From Phormidium sp. OSCR (GTDB lineage Bacteria > Cyanobacteriota > Cyanobacteriia > Cyanobacteriales > Geitlerinemataceae), in NCBI GenBank assembly GCA_001314905.1, contig LJZT01000004.1:1-64000 (forward strand): a stretch of DNA of 64,000 nt. The letters are read 5' to 3'. Each line of letters begins with the position of its first letter. Within the stretch, counting starts at the first letter, position 1. Of this stretch, positions 9,553 to 18,630 are shown one piece after another. The notes beneath the pieces were generated by a model that saw only the letters and a list, made by a program, of their open reading frames with translations, searched no databases and was not told the origin of the DNA. A program made the position numbers and the translations under genes.

Positions 9553-10473
9553 ATGGCGTTACCGATTGTGCATCATCCTGATTATGTGGCCCCTCTGCCG
9601 CCAGGCCATCGTTTCCCGATGCAGAAGTTCTCGCAACTCTACAGTTATCTGTTGCGTCAGGGAATCGCCACGCCGGATCAGGTTCACGTTCCCAGTTTAC
9701 CGCCTCGGGAGGTGCTGGAATGGCTCCATGAGGGGGAGTATGTGGAGGGCTATTTGACGGGAACGCTCCCGGAGAAGGCGCAACGACGGATTGGCCTCCC
9801 TTGGACACCAGAGTTGGCGCGACGCACCTGTTTGGCGGTGGGGGGAACGCTGTTGACGGCTCAGTTGGCTCTGGAGACGGGGTTAGCTTGTAATACGGTG
9901 GGGGGAACTCATCATGCGTTTCCGGGGTTTGGTTCGGGGTTTTGTATTTTTAATGATTTGGCGATCGCGGCCCGGTTCGTGCAAAAGCGGGGATTGGCGC
10001 GGCGAGTGTTGATTGTGGATTTGGATGTGCATCAGGGGGATGGAACGGCGGTGATGTTTCAAGGGGATGAGACGGTGTTTACGTTCTCGATGCACTGTGG
10101 GGTGAATTTCCCGAGTCGTAAGCAAGTGAGTGATTTGGATGTGTCGCTGCGGGAGGGGATGGAGGATGATGAGTATTTACAAACGTTGGCTGAGTATTTG
10201 CCGGATCTGTTGTCTCAGGTGAAGCCGGATTTGGTGCTGTATGATGCTGGGGTGGACCCGCATTTGGGCGATCGCCTGGGGAAGTTGGCGTTGACGGATA
10301 CGGGGATTTTTCGCCGGGAGATGCAGGTGTTGGGAACGTGTTTGGGGGCGGGATATCCGGTGGCTTGTGTGATTGGTGGGGGCTATAGTACGGATTTTGC
10401 GGCGCTGACGTATCGCCATAGTTTGTTGCATCGGGTGGCCGCTGATCTGTTCCGTCAGTATCGTTTGGGTTGA
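9553..10473 (+). CDS. Histone deacetylase family protein
   Basis: GGTHHAFPGFGSGFCIFNDLAIAARF, VLIVDLDVHQGDGTA, YDAGVDPHLGDRLGKLALT, GGGYS. Confidence 0.93.
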   Translation: MALPIVHHPDYVAPLPPGHRFPMQKFSQLYSYLLRQGIATPDQVHVPSLPPREVLEWLHEGEYVEGYLTGTLPEKAQRRIGLPWTPELARRTCLAVGGTLLTAQLALETGLACNTVGGTHHAFPGFGSGFCIFNDLAIAARFVQKRGLARRVLIVDLDVHQGDGTAVMFQGDETVFTFSMHCGVNFPSRKQVSDLDVSLREGMEDDEYLQTLAEYLPDLLSQVKPDLVLYDAGVDPHLGDRLGKLALTDTGIFRREMQVLGTCLGAGYPVACVIGGGYSTDFAALTYRHSLLHRVAADLFRQYRLG

Positions 10474-10540
10474 GGGGGCGATCGCACCTGTCTCGGCTAC
10501 GCCAGTATACTGAAGGGATAACGATACTAAGGATGACTTT

Positions 10541-10960
10541 ATGCAATTGATGAGTAGACAAGGACTGATCGGGGCGATCGCCGCCTGTTGGGGGCTACTG
10601 ATGCTCCTGGTTCCGGGATTGGCCTGGGCTGATGATGCGCCGACTTCGACAACGATGCCCGATTTGGGAATCTCGGAGATTACTGACTCGGGGGCAATTT
10701 CCTCGGAAAAGGTCAGTCAGTTTGCCAATGCTTATATTGGAATTGTTGATCTCATTAGTGGCCGCAGTGAGGAATTGCAACAAGCCGAAACCGCTGAAGA
10801 GTACAACCAACTCGAACAGGAATTGGAAGCGGCGGCGATCGAGATTATCCAACAGACGGGATTGACTCCTCCGGAATACTTGCAATTGTTAACGCTGGCT
10901 GACACAGATACTGAGTTTAGTGAGCGAGTTGCGACGCAAATTCAAGATATTGAGCAATAG
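10541..10960 (+). CDS. DUF4168 domain-containing secreted protein
   Basis: Signal peptide followed by ISSEKVSQFANAYIGIVDL...LTPPEYLQLLTLADTDTEFSERVATQI. Confidence 0.75.
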   Translation: MQLMSRQGLIGAIAACWGLLMLLVPGLAWADDAPTSTTMPDLGISEITDSGAISSEKVSQFANAYIGIVDLISGRSEELQQAETAEEYNQLEQELEAAAIEIIQQTGLTPPEYLQLLTLADTDTEFSERVATQIQDIEQ

Positions 10961-10987
10961 GAGTCAACGGTAACGGTTGAGTTAGGG

Positions 10988-11009
10988 TGGGGGGAGATGG
11001 CTCCCCCCA
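10988..11009. terminator. GC-rich hairpin between convergent genes
   Basis: tggggggag-atgg-ctcccccca inverted repeat. Confidence 0.65.
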
Positions 11010-11030
11010 ACTTGTGTCTTAGGGCCTTCG

Positions 11031-11936
11031 TTAACGGGCTGAGGAGGATTGGGCTAAGTCATCAATGAGCCGTTGCAAGTCGTTGGCATCGGCGTTGTAG
11101 ACTTCTTTACAAAATTCACAGGTGGCCTCGGCCCCACCATCTTTGTCAATCATATCCTCCAACTCACTGACCCCCAGAAGTTTGAGAGCGCCCAACAGTC
11201 GATCCCAGGAACAGCCACAGTGGAAGCGCAACATCTGCACTCCGGGGAGAATTTTCAGGTCTAAATCCCCTAAGAGGGTCTCGAAAATGGCATTGAGGGT
11301 TTTTTTCTGTTTCAGCAGGGGCGTAAAGCCCGAGAGTCCCGCTAATCTCGATTCTAGGGTGGCGATGAGGGCATCGTCGCGGGCGGCTTTGGGTAGCACT
11401 TGTAGCAGCAATCCCCCGGAAGCGGTGACTCCTTCTGACCCCACGAAGACCCCGAGAACTAGGGCTGAGGGGGTTTGTTCGGAGGTTCCCAGGTAATGGG
11501 TGACATCGTCGCCAATTTCTCCAGAGATGAGTTCGACGGTACTGGAGTAGGGGTAGCCGTAGCCAATATCCCGGATTACATAGAGGAAGCCATTGGACCC
11601 AACGGCTTGGCCCACGTCGAGTTTACCGTTGGGGTTGGGAGGAAGTTCGACCTCGGGATTGTTGACGTAGCCGCGCACGGTTCCATCCATCCCCGCATCG
11701 ACGAGAATCCCGCCGAGGGGACCGTCCCCTTTGACTCGCAGGTTAACGCGGGAGTCGGGGTTTTTCATGTTGGAGGCGAGGAGTAGGCCGGCACTCATGG
11801 TTCGACCGAGTGCAGCGGTGGCGACGTAGGAAAGTTGATGGCGTTGTCGGGCCTCTTCTGTGAGTCGGGTGGTGATAACCCCGACGCAGCGAATGCCACC
11901 ATTGGCTGCGGTTGCGCGAATAAGCTGGTCTGCCAT
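11031..11936 (-). CDS. hslO: Hsp33 family redox-regulated chaperone
   Basis: MADQLIRATAANGGIRCVGVITTRL; C-terminal CGCSWDR...CEFCKEVY zinc site. Confidence 0.95.
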   Translation of the reverse strand: MADQLIRATAANGGIRCVGVITTRLTEEARQRHQLSYVATAALGRTMSAGLLLASNMKNPDSRVNLRVKGDGPLGGILVDAGMDGTVRGYVNNPEVELPPNPNGKLDVGQAVGSNGFLYVIRDIGYGYPYSSTVELISGEIGDDVTHYLGTSEQTPSALVLGVFVGSEGVTASGGLLLQVLPKAARDDALIATLESRLAGLSGFTPLLKQKKTLNAIFETLLGDLDLKILPGVQMLRFHCGCSWDRLLGALKLLGVSELEDMIDKDGGAEATCEFCKEVYNADANDLQRLIDDLAQSSSAR

Positions 11937-12120
11937 GAAAGTTTGGATTGATGAATTCTTTACTTATTGTAGGGAATTGGGAACAGGGAACTTCGGAGCT
12001 GGGAACTTCGGAGCTGGGAACGGGTCACACCGGAGTTGGGAATCGGTCCCCCAGACGCTTCTCGATCGGCGATAATAGGGGGGATATGGTTTGATGCCGC
12101 TCGCAAGACATAGGGTTAGT

Positions 12121-12519
12121 ATGTTTGGAAGCTTCCAACAGAGTCAGTTACGAATTGAGGTCGATGCGTCAGCTGAGGCGATCGGCCAGAGTTTATTAGA
12201 ACCGGGTCAGATTCAGAAGTGGTTGGCCCCCCAGCAACTCTCGACTGGACTGCCGCCAAAACTTCATTCGGATTTAACCTTCACCAGTTCCCTCGGCCCG
12301 ATTACGATTCAACATCGGGTTGAGGTGGCCAATGATCATTGTTTACGGATGATTCTCAGTCAGGGAATTGATGGGTTTCATGAATGGTATTGGGGTGATG
12401 GTTGGGTGCAATCGCGCTTAGAAGGGGTATCGGTGTTGCCATTAAATCTTGGGCAAACTCTGAGTTTATGGCGGTTGCGGGAGTTTTTAACGAGGACTAA
12501 AGTGGAGGCGGGTTCTTAG
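12121..12519 (+). CDS. SRPBCC-like hypothetical protein
   Basis: QLRIEVDASAEAIGQSLLEPGQIQKWLAP... START/SRPBCC-like start; start trimmed. Confidence 0.55.
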   Translation: MFGSFQQSQLRIEVDASAEAIGQSLLEPGQIQKWLAPQQLSTGLPPKLHSDLTFTSSLGPITIQHRVEVANDHCLRMILSQGIDGFHEWYWGDGWVQSRLEGVSVLPLNLGQTLSLWRLREFLTRTKVEAGS

Positions 12520-12672
12520 GTTTTGTTAACGCCGGGTTAATGTTGCGTTAAACCTAGTTTTACCCTCGTAAAGATTTGGCGATCGCCCGGAAGATTGGCA
12601 GTGAAATCAGTTAGGATGCAACTAAGTCTGTATTCAAACTAACATTAGCCAATCTTTTAACCTGAAACCGCC

Positions 12673-13986
12673 ATGTCTGTCCTTCTACAATCCATCTCCC
12701 AACCACAACTCCCGGAAGAAACTCCGGTTGCACATCTTAGCTTAGACTCAACCTTAGATGAGCTGAAGTTACACCAATGCAATGTTTCCATCTCTTGTCG
12801 AGGAGAAGATGTGATGGAACTATTTAACCAGAATCCCTTACTTCCGGGGGTAATTCTGACTCAGAACCAGGAATTTGTGGGGGTGTTATCACGGCGCAGA
12901 CTCTTGGAACACATGAGTCAGATTTATAGTATAGAGTTGTTTTCCCGTCGTCCCATCGCCTCTCTCTATCACTTTGCTGGACAGGAAGTCTTTTGTTACC
13001 CGAGTCATACTCTCATTGTCATGGCGGCGCGGCGTTCTCTGCAACGTCCCCCGGATTTACTCTACGAACCCATTTTGGTCGAAGTTGAGTCAGGAGAGTA
13101 TCATTTACTCGATGTTCATCAGCTTTTAGTGGCTCAATCTCACATTCATCAACTGACGACCCAGTTATTACATGAACAAACTCGTCAGCAGATGATGCAG
13201 ACGGAAAAAATGTCCAGTTTAGGACGTATGGTGGCGGGAGTGGCCCATGAGTTTCGTAATCCGGTAAACTGCATCAATGGGAATATGAGCTTTCTCCAGA
13301 ACTATTTTCAGGATTTACTGGAGTTGGTGGAGGCCTATGAGGCTGAAGACTCCGTAACTGAGGAGGTTCAGGAACTTAAGGAAAACCTAGAATTTGAGTT
13401 TTTGAAGGACGATTTACCGAAGATTTTGCAAACGGTTCGCGAAAGTGCGGAACGCTTGACGAAGATTGTGGGGAGTTTACATGGCTTTTCTCATATGGGA
13501 GAAGACCGCTATGAGAACACAAATCTAGAAACCCACCTGGATAATACACTTCTGATTTTAAATAACCGCTTAAAGACTGGGATTACGGTACAAAAGAACT
13601 ATCATTCGATTCCTGATATTTATTGTGCTTCAGGACAATTGAATCAGGTATTTATGAATTTACTCAGCAATGCAATTGATGCTGTCGATGAGGTGAAGCA
13701 ACTTGGCAAGGAGCCAATTATCACCTTAACGACCCAGCAAATTGATGAAAAGTGGGTTTCCATTATCATTGAAGACAATGGTCCGGGAATACCAGAAAAA
13801 ATTCAGAACCGAATTTTTGAGAATTTCTTTACCACCAAGCCAGCGGGGAAAGGAACTGGCTTAGGGTTAGCCATTAGCCATCAAATTGTGGTCGATAACC
13901 ACCACGGACAGTTAAGTTTTTCGTCAACTCCTGGGGAGGGAACTGCCTTTGAGATGCGTTTACCCATCAAGCCGGTTCAAGCTTAA
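12673..13986 (+). CDS. Sensor histidine kinase with N-terminal CBS-like region
   Basis: SSLGRMVAGVAHEFRNPVNCINGNMSF H-box; FMNLLSNAIDAVDE N-box; IEDNGPGIPE, GTGLGLAISHQIV. Confidence 0.93.
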   Translation: MSVLLQSISQPQLPEETPVAHLSLDSTLDELKLHQCNVSISCRGEDVMELFNQNPLLPGVILTQNQEFVGVLSRRRLLEHMSQIYSIELFSRRPIASLYHFAGQEVFCYPSHTLIVMAARRSLQRPPDLLYEPILVEVESGEYHLLDVHQLLVAQSHIHQLTTQLLHEQTRQQMMQTEKMSSLGRMVAGVAHEFRNPVNCINGNMSFLQNYFQDLLELVEAYEAEDSVTEEVQELKENLEFEFLKDDLPKILQTVRESAERLTKIVGSLHGFSHMGEDRYENTNLETHLDNTLLILNNRLKTGITVQKNYHSIPDIYCASGQLNQVFMNLLSNAIDAVDEVKQLGKEPIITLTTQQIDEKWVSIIIEDNGPGIPEKIQNRIFENFFTTKPAGKGTGLGLAISHQIVVDNHHGQLSFSSTPGEGTAFEMRLPIKPVQA

Positions 13987-14067
13987 CTGGCTCTTAACTG
14001 GCGGGTCAGTGTTTGCTAGAATGCCCCAGGGTCTTGTCGTGACTAGCGGCCATGGCGGCTGAGTTTT

Positions 14068-14619
14068 GTGAAATTGTTTTGTGAAATTATGGTGGGTATT
14101 GATGAGTCTCGTCAGTTTTGTCCGGTTAACATTGCCATTTTGACTATCTCCGATAGTCGCACCTTGGAGACGGACAAGTCGGGCCAACTGTTGGTGGGCC
14201 GTCTCGAAGCGGCTGGACATCGGCTGATGCAGCGGCGAGTGGTGAGAGATGACTGTGAGGAGATTGTGGCGGTGTTGCGGGAGTGGGTAGCGAATCCGGA
14301 GGTGGATGTGGTCATCACGACGGGGGGAACGGGAGTGACGGGACGCGATGTGACCCCGGAAGCGTTGGCCCAGGTGTGGGAGAAGGAGATTCCCGGATTT
14401 GGGGAACTGTTCCGCCGCATCAGTTATGAGAAAATTGGCCTGTCGGCGTTGCAATCCCGGGCCACGGCGGGGGTGGCGCAGGGAACCTATTTGTTTGCGT
14501 TACCGGGGTCCTCGGGGGCCTGTGGTGATGGCTGGGATGAGATTCTCCGTTGGCAATTGGACAGCCGCTATCGTCCTTGTAATTTGGTCTCGTTGATGCC
14601 TCGCTTGTCGGAAGGGTGA
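14068..14619 (+). CDS. moaB: MogA/MoaB family molybdenum cofactor biosynthesis protein
   Basis: NIAILTISDSRTLETDKSGQLLVGRLEAAGH, VITTGGTGVTGRDVTPEAL, FALPGSSGAC. Confidence 0.92.
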   Translation: MKLFCEIMVGIDESRQFCPVNIAILTISDSRTLETDKSGQLLVGRLEAAGHRLMQRRVVRDDCEEIVAVLREWVANPEVDVVITTGGTGVTGRDVTPEALAQVWEKEIPGFGELFRRISYEKIGLSALQSRATAGVAQGTYLFALPGSSGACGDGWDEILRWQLDSRYRPCNLVSLMPRLSEG

Positions 14620-14620
14620 G
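14549..14620. repeat. Left copy of a 72-bp direct repeat (3' end of moaB), DR-L
   Basis: 70/72 identical to 20751..20822; encodes WQLDSRYRPCNLVSLMPRLSEG*. Confidence 0.97.
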
Positions 14621-14752
14621 AGTGGGTTTTATTGCGCTTTACTTGTAGGGCAATTCCCCATTTTAAAATTTTATAAAAAAGGCGCTGCGCGCCAAAAGGA
14701 AAAGAGTACAAAAAACAAAGAGCAAAGAGCAAGAGGACAAGAGCGCCAAGGG

Positions 14753-16327
14753 CTACAGAGTCCGCGCCACGGAACAACACACCCGAAAACCGATGTAGTT
14801 GTAGTGATAGACCGGGGTAAACCTGAGGAGGTAGGCACAACGGCAGTTCCAAGGGTAGTCGTACCAAGAACCGCCGCGCAGGAGCCGTTTATTGTCTGTA
14901 GCCTCTTCATCCAACCAGGGACGACCATCGCTGGGCGCACCCTGATAATTCTCATGCCAAACATCTAAACACCATTCCCGGACATTGCCGTGCATATCGT
15001 ACAGCCCAAAGCCATTGGCGGGAAAACTCCCCACAGGGGTTGTCTGTTTACGATATTCTCCTTTGGGACTTTGACCATAGGTGTAATTGCCATCATAGTT
15101 AGCTACGTCAGTGGTGATGATATTCCCAAAGGAGAAGGCCGTTGTGGTTCCGGCACGGCAGGCATATTCCCATTGCGCTTCACTAGGCAGTCGATAGTCC
15201 CGTCCCGTTGCTTGGGAGAGGCGTCGGCAAAATTCCCTTGCCTCATCCCAACGGACTTGTTCAACAGGACGAGTTTCCCCCTTAAACCGTGAGGGGTCGG
15301 GGTCTAGGTCATGCTCAATCTTGGGCAGCCCCGTGGCAACAGCGCGCCATTGCGCCTGAGTCACGGGATATTTGCCCAGGAAAAATTCGGCAACTGTCAC
15401 CGGATGCTGGGGATACTCATCATCATCGGCCTGTTCTTCACCCTCCGCTGCTCCCATTAAAAATGTCCCCCTGGGAATCTGAACCATTTCTAGGGTCAAC
15501 GCCATCTCAGCACTAAACAGAGACTCCAGAAACTGCCACCCTTGACCCTGAGAAGACTGAGTCACCACTTCTGACTCAACCTTTTTGAGTTGTACGGTTT
15601 CAAAGGCAAAGGGTTCGAGGTCAACCTCATTAGATGCCGTCACTGGCTCAAAATACCCTTGCCTAAACTCAAAGGGTTCCAGGGGTGGAAAGCCGTCATA
15701 GGGGGAAAACGGTTCAACAGTAGCTGATATTCCCAGCATTCCATCCATACCACTATCAGCCATGGAAGTCTGAAGTTCCAATAAGGCGGGTTCCAATCCC
15801 AATTCCCGCAAGACATCCTCCTGGTCTTGAGCTAATTCAATCCAACGCTGTCGCTCCTCATCCCGTCCCTGAGCCACCACATAGCGCAGGCGTTGACGAA
15901 GTCGTGCCGAGGCTTCATCAGGACGTAGACAAGCCAAGGCAAGCCAGTCAAAATCTCGCCCTAAATCCCGAGTTGCCCTGGGATTGTTCGGTAACTTCGC
16001 CGTCACATAAGCGGTCATAAACCCGGCCAATTCCTGAAGTCGGACTTCTCCAAAGCGGCTGTCCTGCCCTAACTCTCGTAATAAGACGGCCCGCACCTCC
16101 GGGTCCATTTCATAGAGGTCATCACCCACACTGTCAAACCAGGGAAACAGCAACACCTCGGGAACGGCAATCCAGAGACAGTTGGGGAGAAAGTTTTCCC
16201 GCAAGCAATAGAGCAGTTCCGAGGTCACGGCAAAAGGAAACGCGGCATGATAGGCCAGGTCAAGATGGCGAAACCCATAGGTTTGCCGAAAGCTGCGGAT
16301 AATACGGGGGAACGAGGCAATAGGCAA
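14753..16327 (-). CDS. Formylglycine-generating-enzyme/sulfatase-modifying-factor domain protein with N-terminal helical region (vWA-MoxR cassette component)
   Basis: MVQIPRGTFLMGAAEGEEQADDDEYPQHPVTVAEFFLGKYPVTQAQWRAV; DYRLPSEAQWEYACRAGTTTAFSFG; GLYDMHGNVREWCLDVWHENY; LLRGGSWYD. Confidence 0.9.
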   Translation of the reverse strand: MPIASFPRIIRSFRQTYGFRHLDLAYHAAFPFAVTSELLYCLRENFLPNCLWIAVPEVLLFPWFDSVGDDLYEMDPEVRAVLLRELGQDSRFGEVRLQELAGFMTAYVTAKLPNNPRATRDLGRDFDWLALACLRPDEASARLRQRLRYVVAQGRDEERQRWIELAQDQEDVLRELGLEPALLELQTSMADSGMDGMLGISATVEPFSPYDGFPPLEPFEFRQGYFEPVTASNEVDLEPFAFETVQLKKVESEVVTQSSQGQGWQFLESLFSAEMALTLEMVQIPRGTFLMGAAEGEEQADDDEYPQHPVTVAEFFLGKYPVTQAQWRAVATGLPKIEHDLDPDPSRFKGETRPVEQVRWDEAREFCRRLSQATGRDYRLPSEAQWEYACRAGTTTAFSFGNIITTDVANYDGNYTYGQSPKGEYRKQTTPVGSFPANGFGLYDMHGNVREWCLDVWHENYQGAPSDGRPWLDEEATDNKRLLRGGSWYDYPWNCRCAYLLRFTPVYHYNYIGFRVCCSVARTL

Positions 16328-16335
16328 GAGTTTTT

Positions 16336-17517
16336 TTAGTGTGGATTGTTCGTTGTCAGGGTCATCAGGCGGTGGTTGCGGAGTTGGGCCAAAGCTTGGC
16401 TGACTCCGGCTTGGCTGAGTTCAAACATGGCACTGCCGAGGTCTTGGAGGTCTCTGGCGATGGCTTCGGCTGTCGTGCCTTGCCAACGGTCTTCGGGCAT
16501 AGGGTTAACCCAGACTAGGGCGTGCAGATGGGGGTGAATCTGGTGCAGAACGTCATGGGTTAGGGTCACTCTATCACTGTTGTATCCTCCCCGTGCGGCT
16601 CCCCCATCACTGAAAATTAGGGCAACGCTGCGGCTGGGGGAGAGACTGGCAAAGAGATTATCGAAGGGTCGGATATCGGCCCCTTTGGGAGAGCGATAGA
16701 CAAATCTCTCGGGGACGTTACGAAAATAATACTGCTCGACGCGCTCAAAGTGTTTCGGTTCAATGGTGGCCAGAAGACAATCGCGGGGAAAGCGAAAGGG
16801 AACCATCGACCCCTCTACATCAATGAGAAGGAGTAATTCCAAGATATTGACTCGTTTGGCTTCTAGGGGAGGGCTTAAACAGCGTCCCTGAGTGGCCAGT
16901 TGGCTTAGGGTGGCGGCGATATCCACCTGACCTGTGGTGCCTCGTCGCAGCAGTCGTCGCACTTTCCGCCAGCTTCGGCGAGTTAGGCGAGGCTGAACGG
17001 GACTGTCTCTTGGTTGCAGGCGATAGCCTTCATCGGAGGTCTCTGGGGGTGGCAAATCCCCGCCTCGAAACGCACTGAGGGTTCTGGGACCCCGACGGGG
17101 TGTGGGGGGTTGCGGAGGCCGAGGAACGGTGGGGGGAGGAGGGGGAGGGGATGCCGAGGTTGAGTCGTCTGGAGTGGTGGAACCCGTGGCCGTCGGGGCG
17201 GCGGTTGAGTCGTTTGGAGTGGTGGAACCTGTGGCCGTTGGGGCGGCGGTTGAGTCGTTTGGAGTGGTGGAACCTGCGGTGGTTGTGGCGGCCGTGCAGT
17301 GTTGTTGAAAGACGCCCTCAAAATAACGAACTGTTGCCTCATCCTGAGTTTTGAGCCAGAGGAGACGACAAAGCTGTTTTAAGGAATCCTGACTATTGGC
17401 AGTTTGAGGTTGCCCGAATCCCAACTCTAGGGCAGAGAGTAGGAGATGATAGTCTTCGGGAGATAATCTCAGAGGTTCACGGAGTTCTAAGAATAATTCA
17501 AATAGAGGAAAAGACAT
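16336..17517 (-). CDS. SAV_2336-like / vWA-domain protein of the MoxR-vWA conflict cassette
   Basis: N-terminal MSFPLFELFLELREPLRLSPEDYHLLLSALE; Pro/Thr repeat linker; vWA-like LLLLIDVEGSMVPF...SVALIFSDGGAARGGYN. Confidence 0.7.
   Translation of the reverse strand: MSFPLFELFLELREPLRLSPEDYHLLLSALELGFGQPQTANSQDSLKQLCRLLWLKTQDEATVRYFEGVFQQHCTAATTTAGSTTPNDSTAAPTATGSTTPNDSTAAPTATGSTTPDDSTSASPPPPPPTVPRPPQPPTPRRGPRTLSAFRGGDLPPPETSDEGYRLQPRDSPVQPRLTRRSWRKVRRLLRRGTTGQVDIAATLSQLATQGRCLSPPLEAKRVNILELLLLIDVEGSMVPFRFPRDCLLATIEPKHFERVEQYYFRNVPERFVYRSPKGADIRPFDNLFASLSPSRSVALIFSDGGAARGGYNSDRVTLTHDVLHQIHPHLHALVWVNPMPEDRWQGTTAEAIARDLQDLGSAMFELSQAGVSQALAQLRNHRLMTLTTNNPH
17159..17290. repeat. 45-bp in-frame tandem repeat (~2.8 copies) encoding a (STAAPTATGSTTPND)-type linker
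   Basis: gttgagtcgt(t/c)tggagtggtggaacc... starts at 17159, 17204, 17249 (45-bp period). Confidence 0.85.
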
Positions 17518-17656
17518 ATGGAGAAAAAATATAAGGTTTTGATGTCTGAGTCGGACGCATTCCAGCATAATTTATATTAACCCCGTATTAGGGCTGCCAC
17601 AAAGACTCGACAATGTTATTGGCAAATTGTGGGTTTTATATATTATTTTAGCTAGG

Positions 17657-18613
17657 TTAAGAAAGGCGATTATACTCCTCTTTTGATTTCAGTAAAATTC
17701 CTGCATAGGCGGGATTTTGGGCAATCTCATCGATTTTAGCCAAAGCATCTTCCTGCCCGATTAAAACAGTGAGCCAGTCGAGAAGTTCGCTGGTGCTAGG
17801 TTTCTTGCCATAGGGAGGAACCTGGTCGCGAATCTCTAAAAACTTATCAGTTGCTTTGTCAATGATTTTCTCCTGTTCTGACTCCGGGAAATGACATTTG
17901 ACAATATTCTTAAGATGAGGTTTATCAGGGAAAGGCAAATAAAAGAACAAGCAACGTCGTAAAAAGGCTTCGGGGAGGTCTTGCTCTTGGTTACTGGTAA
18001 TAATCACAATGGGTTTTTGGGCTTCATCGTCCTCAGCCGGAACCCGCTTCTGTGTTTCATCAATGGTAAAATAATTTTCTTCGAGAACTGAGAGCAAGTC
18101 ATTGGGAAAGTCAATATCTGCCTTGTCAATTTCATCAATCAGGAGAATGGGACGGTGTTCCTGATGTTGTAAGGCTCGACCCATTGCCCCTGGAATAAGA
18201 TAGCCTTCGGGGTCAGAAAGACGCTTAACCAGTTGTTCTCGTTCTGTTTCATTCAGGAAGCGGTCTAAGGCAGGAGTTCCGATAAGTTGAGCGTCCCGTA
18301 ATTTACCCAAGGCATCGTAAATATAGCAGCCTTCTTTGGCGGTAGAGGTTGATTTAATGTCCCAACGGAAGTAGGGCCAAGTTTGCCCCTCATCAAGATA
18401 GCGTTGTCCAAATTCGTAGGCAATGGCAGGAGCGAGGAGAGTCTTGCCACAACCAGGTTCTCCTTGAAGAAAGAGAGGACGTTCTAGAGCAATAGCTAGG
18501 TTGACGGCTTCAACTAAATTATTGTTAGGTAGATAGGGAAAGATCCGTTTTTGGCGATTGGGTTTAGGTTGGTACTGGGGTTCTCCCAGATATTCGAGAG
18601 GTAGAGTAGTCAT
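17657..18613 (-). CDS. MoxR-type AAA+ ATPase
   Basis: Walker A FLQGEPGCGKTLLA, Walker B ILLIDEIDKADIDFPNDLLSVLEENYF, sensor VIITSNQEQDLPEAFLRRC. Confidence 0.9.
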   Translation of the reverse strand: MTTLPLEYLGEPQYQPKPNRQKRIFPYLPNNNLVEAVNLAIALERPLFLQGEPGCGKTLLAPAIAYEFGQRYLDEGQTWPYFRWDIKSTSTAKEGCYIYDALGKLRDAQLIGTPALDRFLNETEREQLVKRLSDPEGYLIPGAMGRALQHQEHRPILLIDEIDKADIDFPNDLLSVLEENYFTIDETQKRVPAEDDEAQKPIVIITSNQEQDLPEAFLRRCLFFYLPFPDKPHLKNIVKCHFPESEQEKIIDKATDKFLEIRDQVPPYGKKPSTSELLDWLTVLIGQEDALAKIDEIAQNPAYAGILLKSKEEYNRLS

Positions 18614-18630
18614 TTTTTTAAGTGAGGGTA

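Noticed and set aside
9553-10473. Histone deacetylase-like gene as an exotic chromatin system
   Set aside because: Class of acetoin utilisation/HDAC-family proteins is widespread in bacteria, including cyanobacteria; no unusual context here.
14112-14420. Antisense ORFs listed inside moaB, GH116 (e.g. 6482..6925), HDAC (10079..10561) and ribosomal genes
   Set aside because: They lie opposite strongly supported coding regions, have biased low-complexity translations and no recognisable domains; artefacts of GC-rich third positions.
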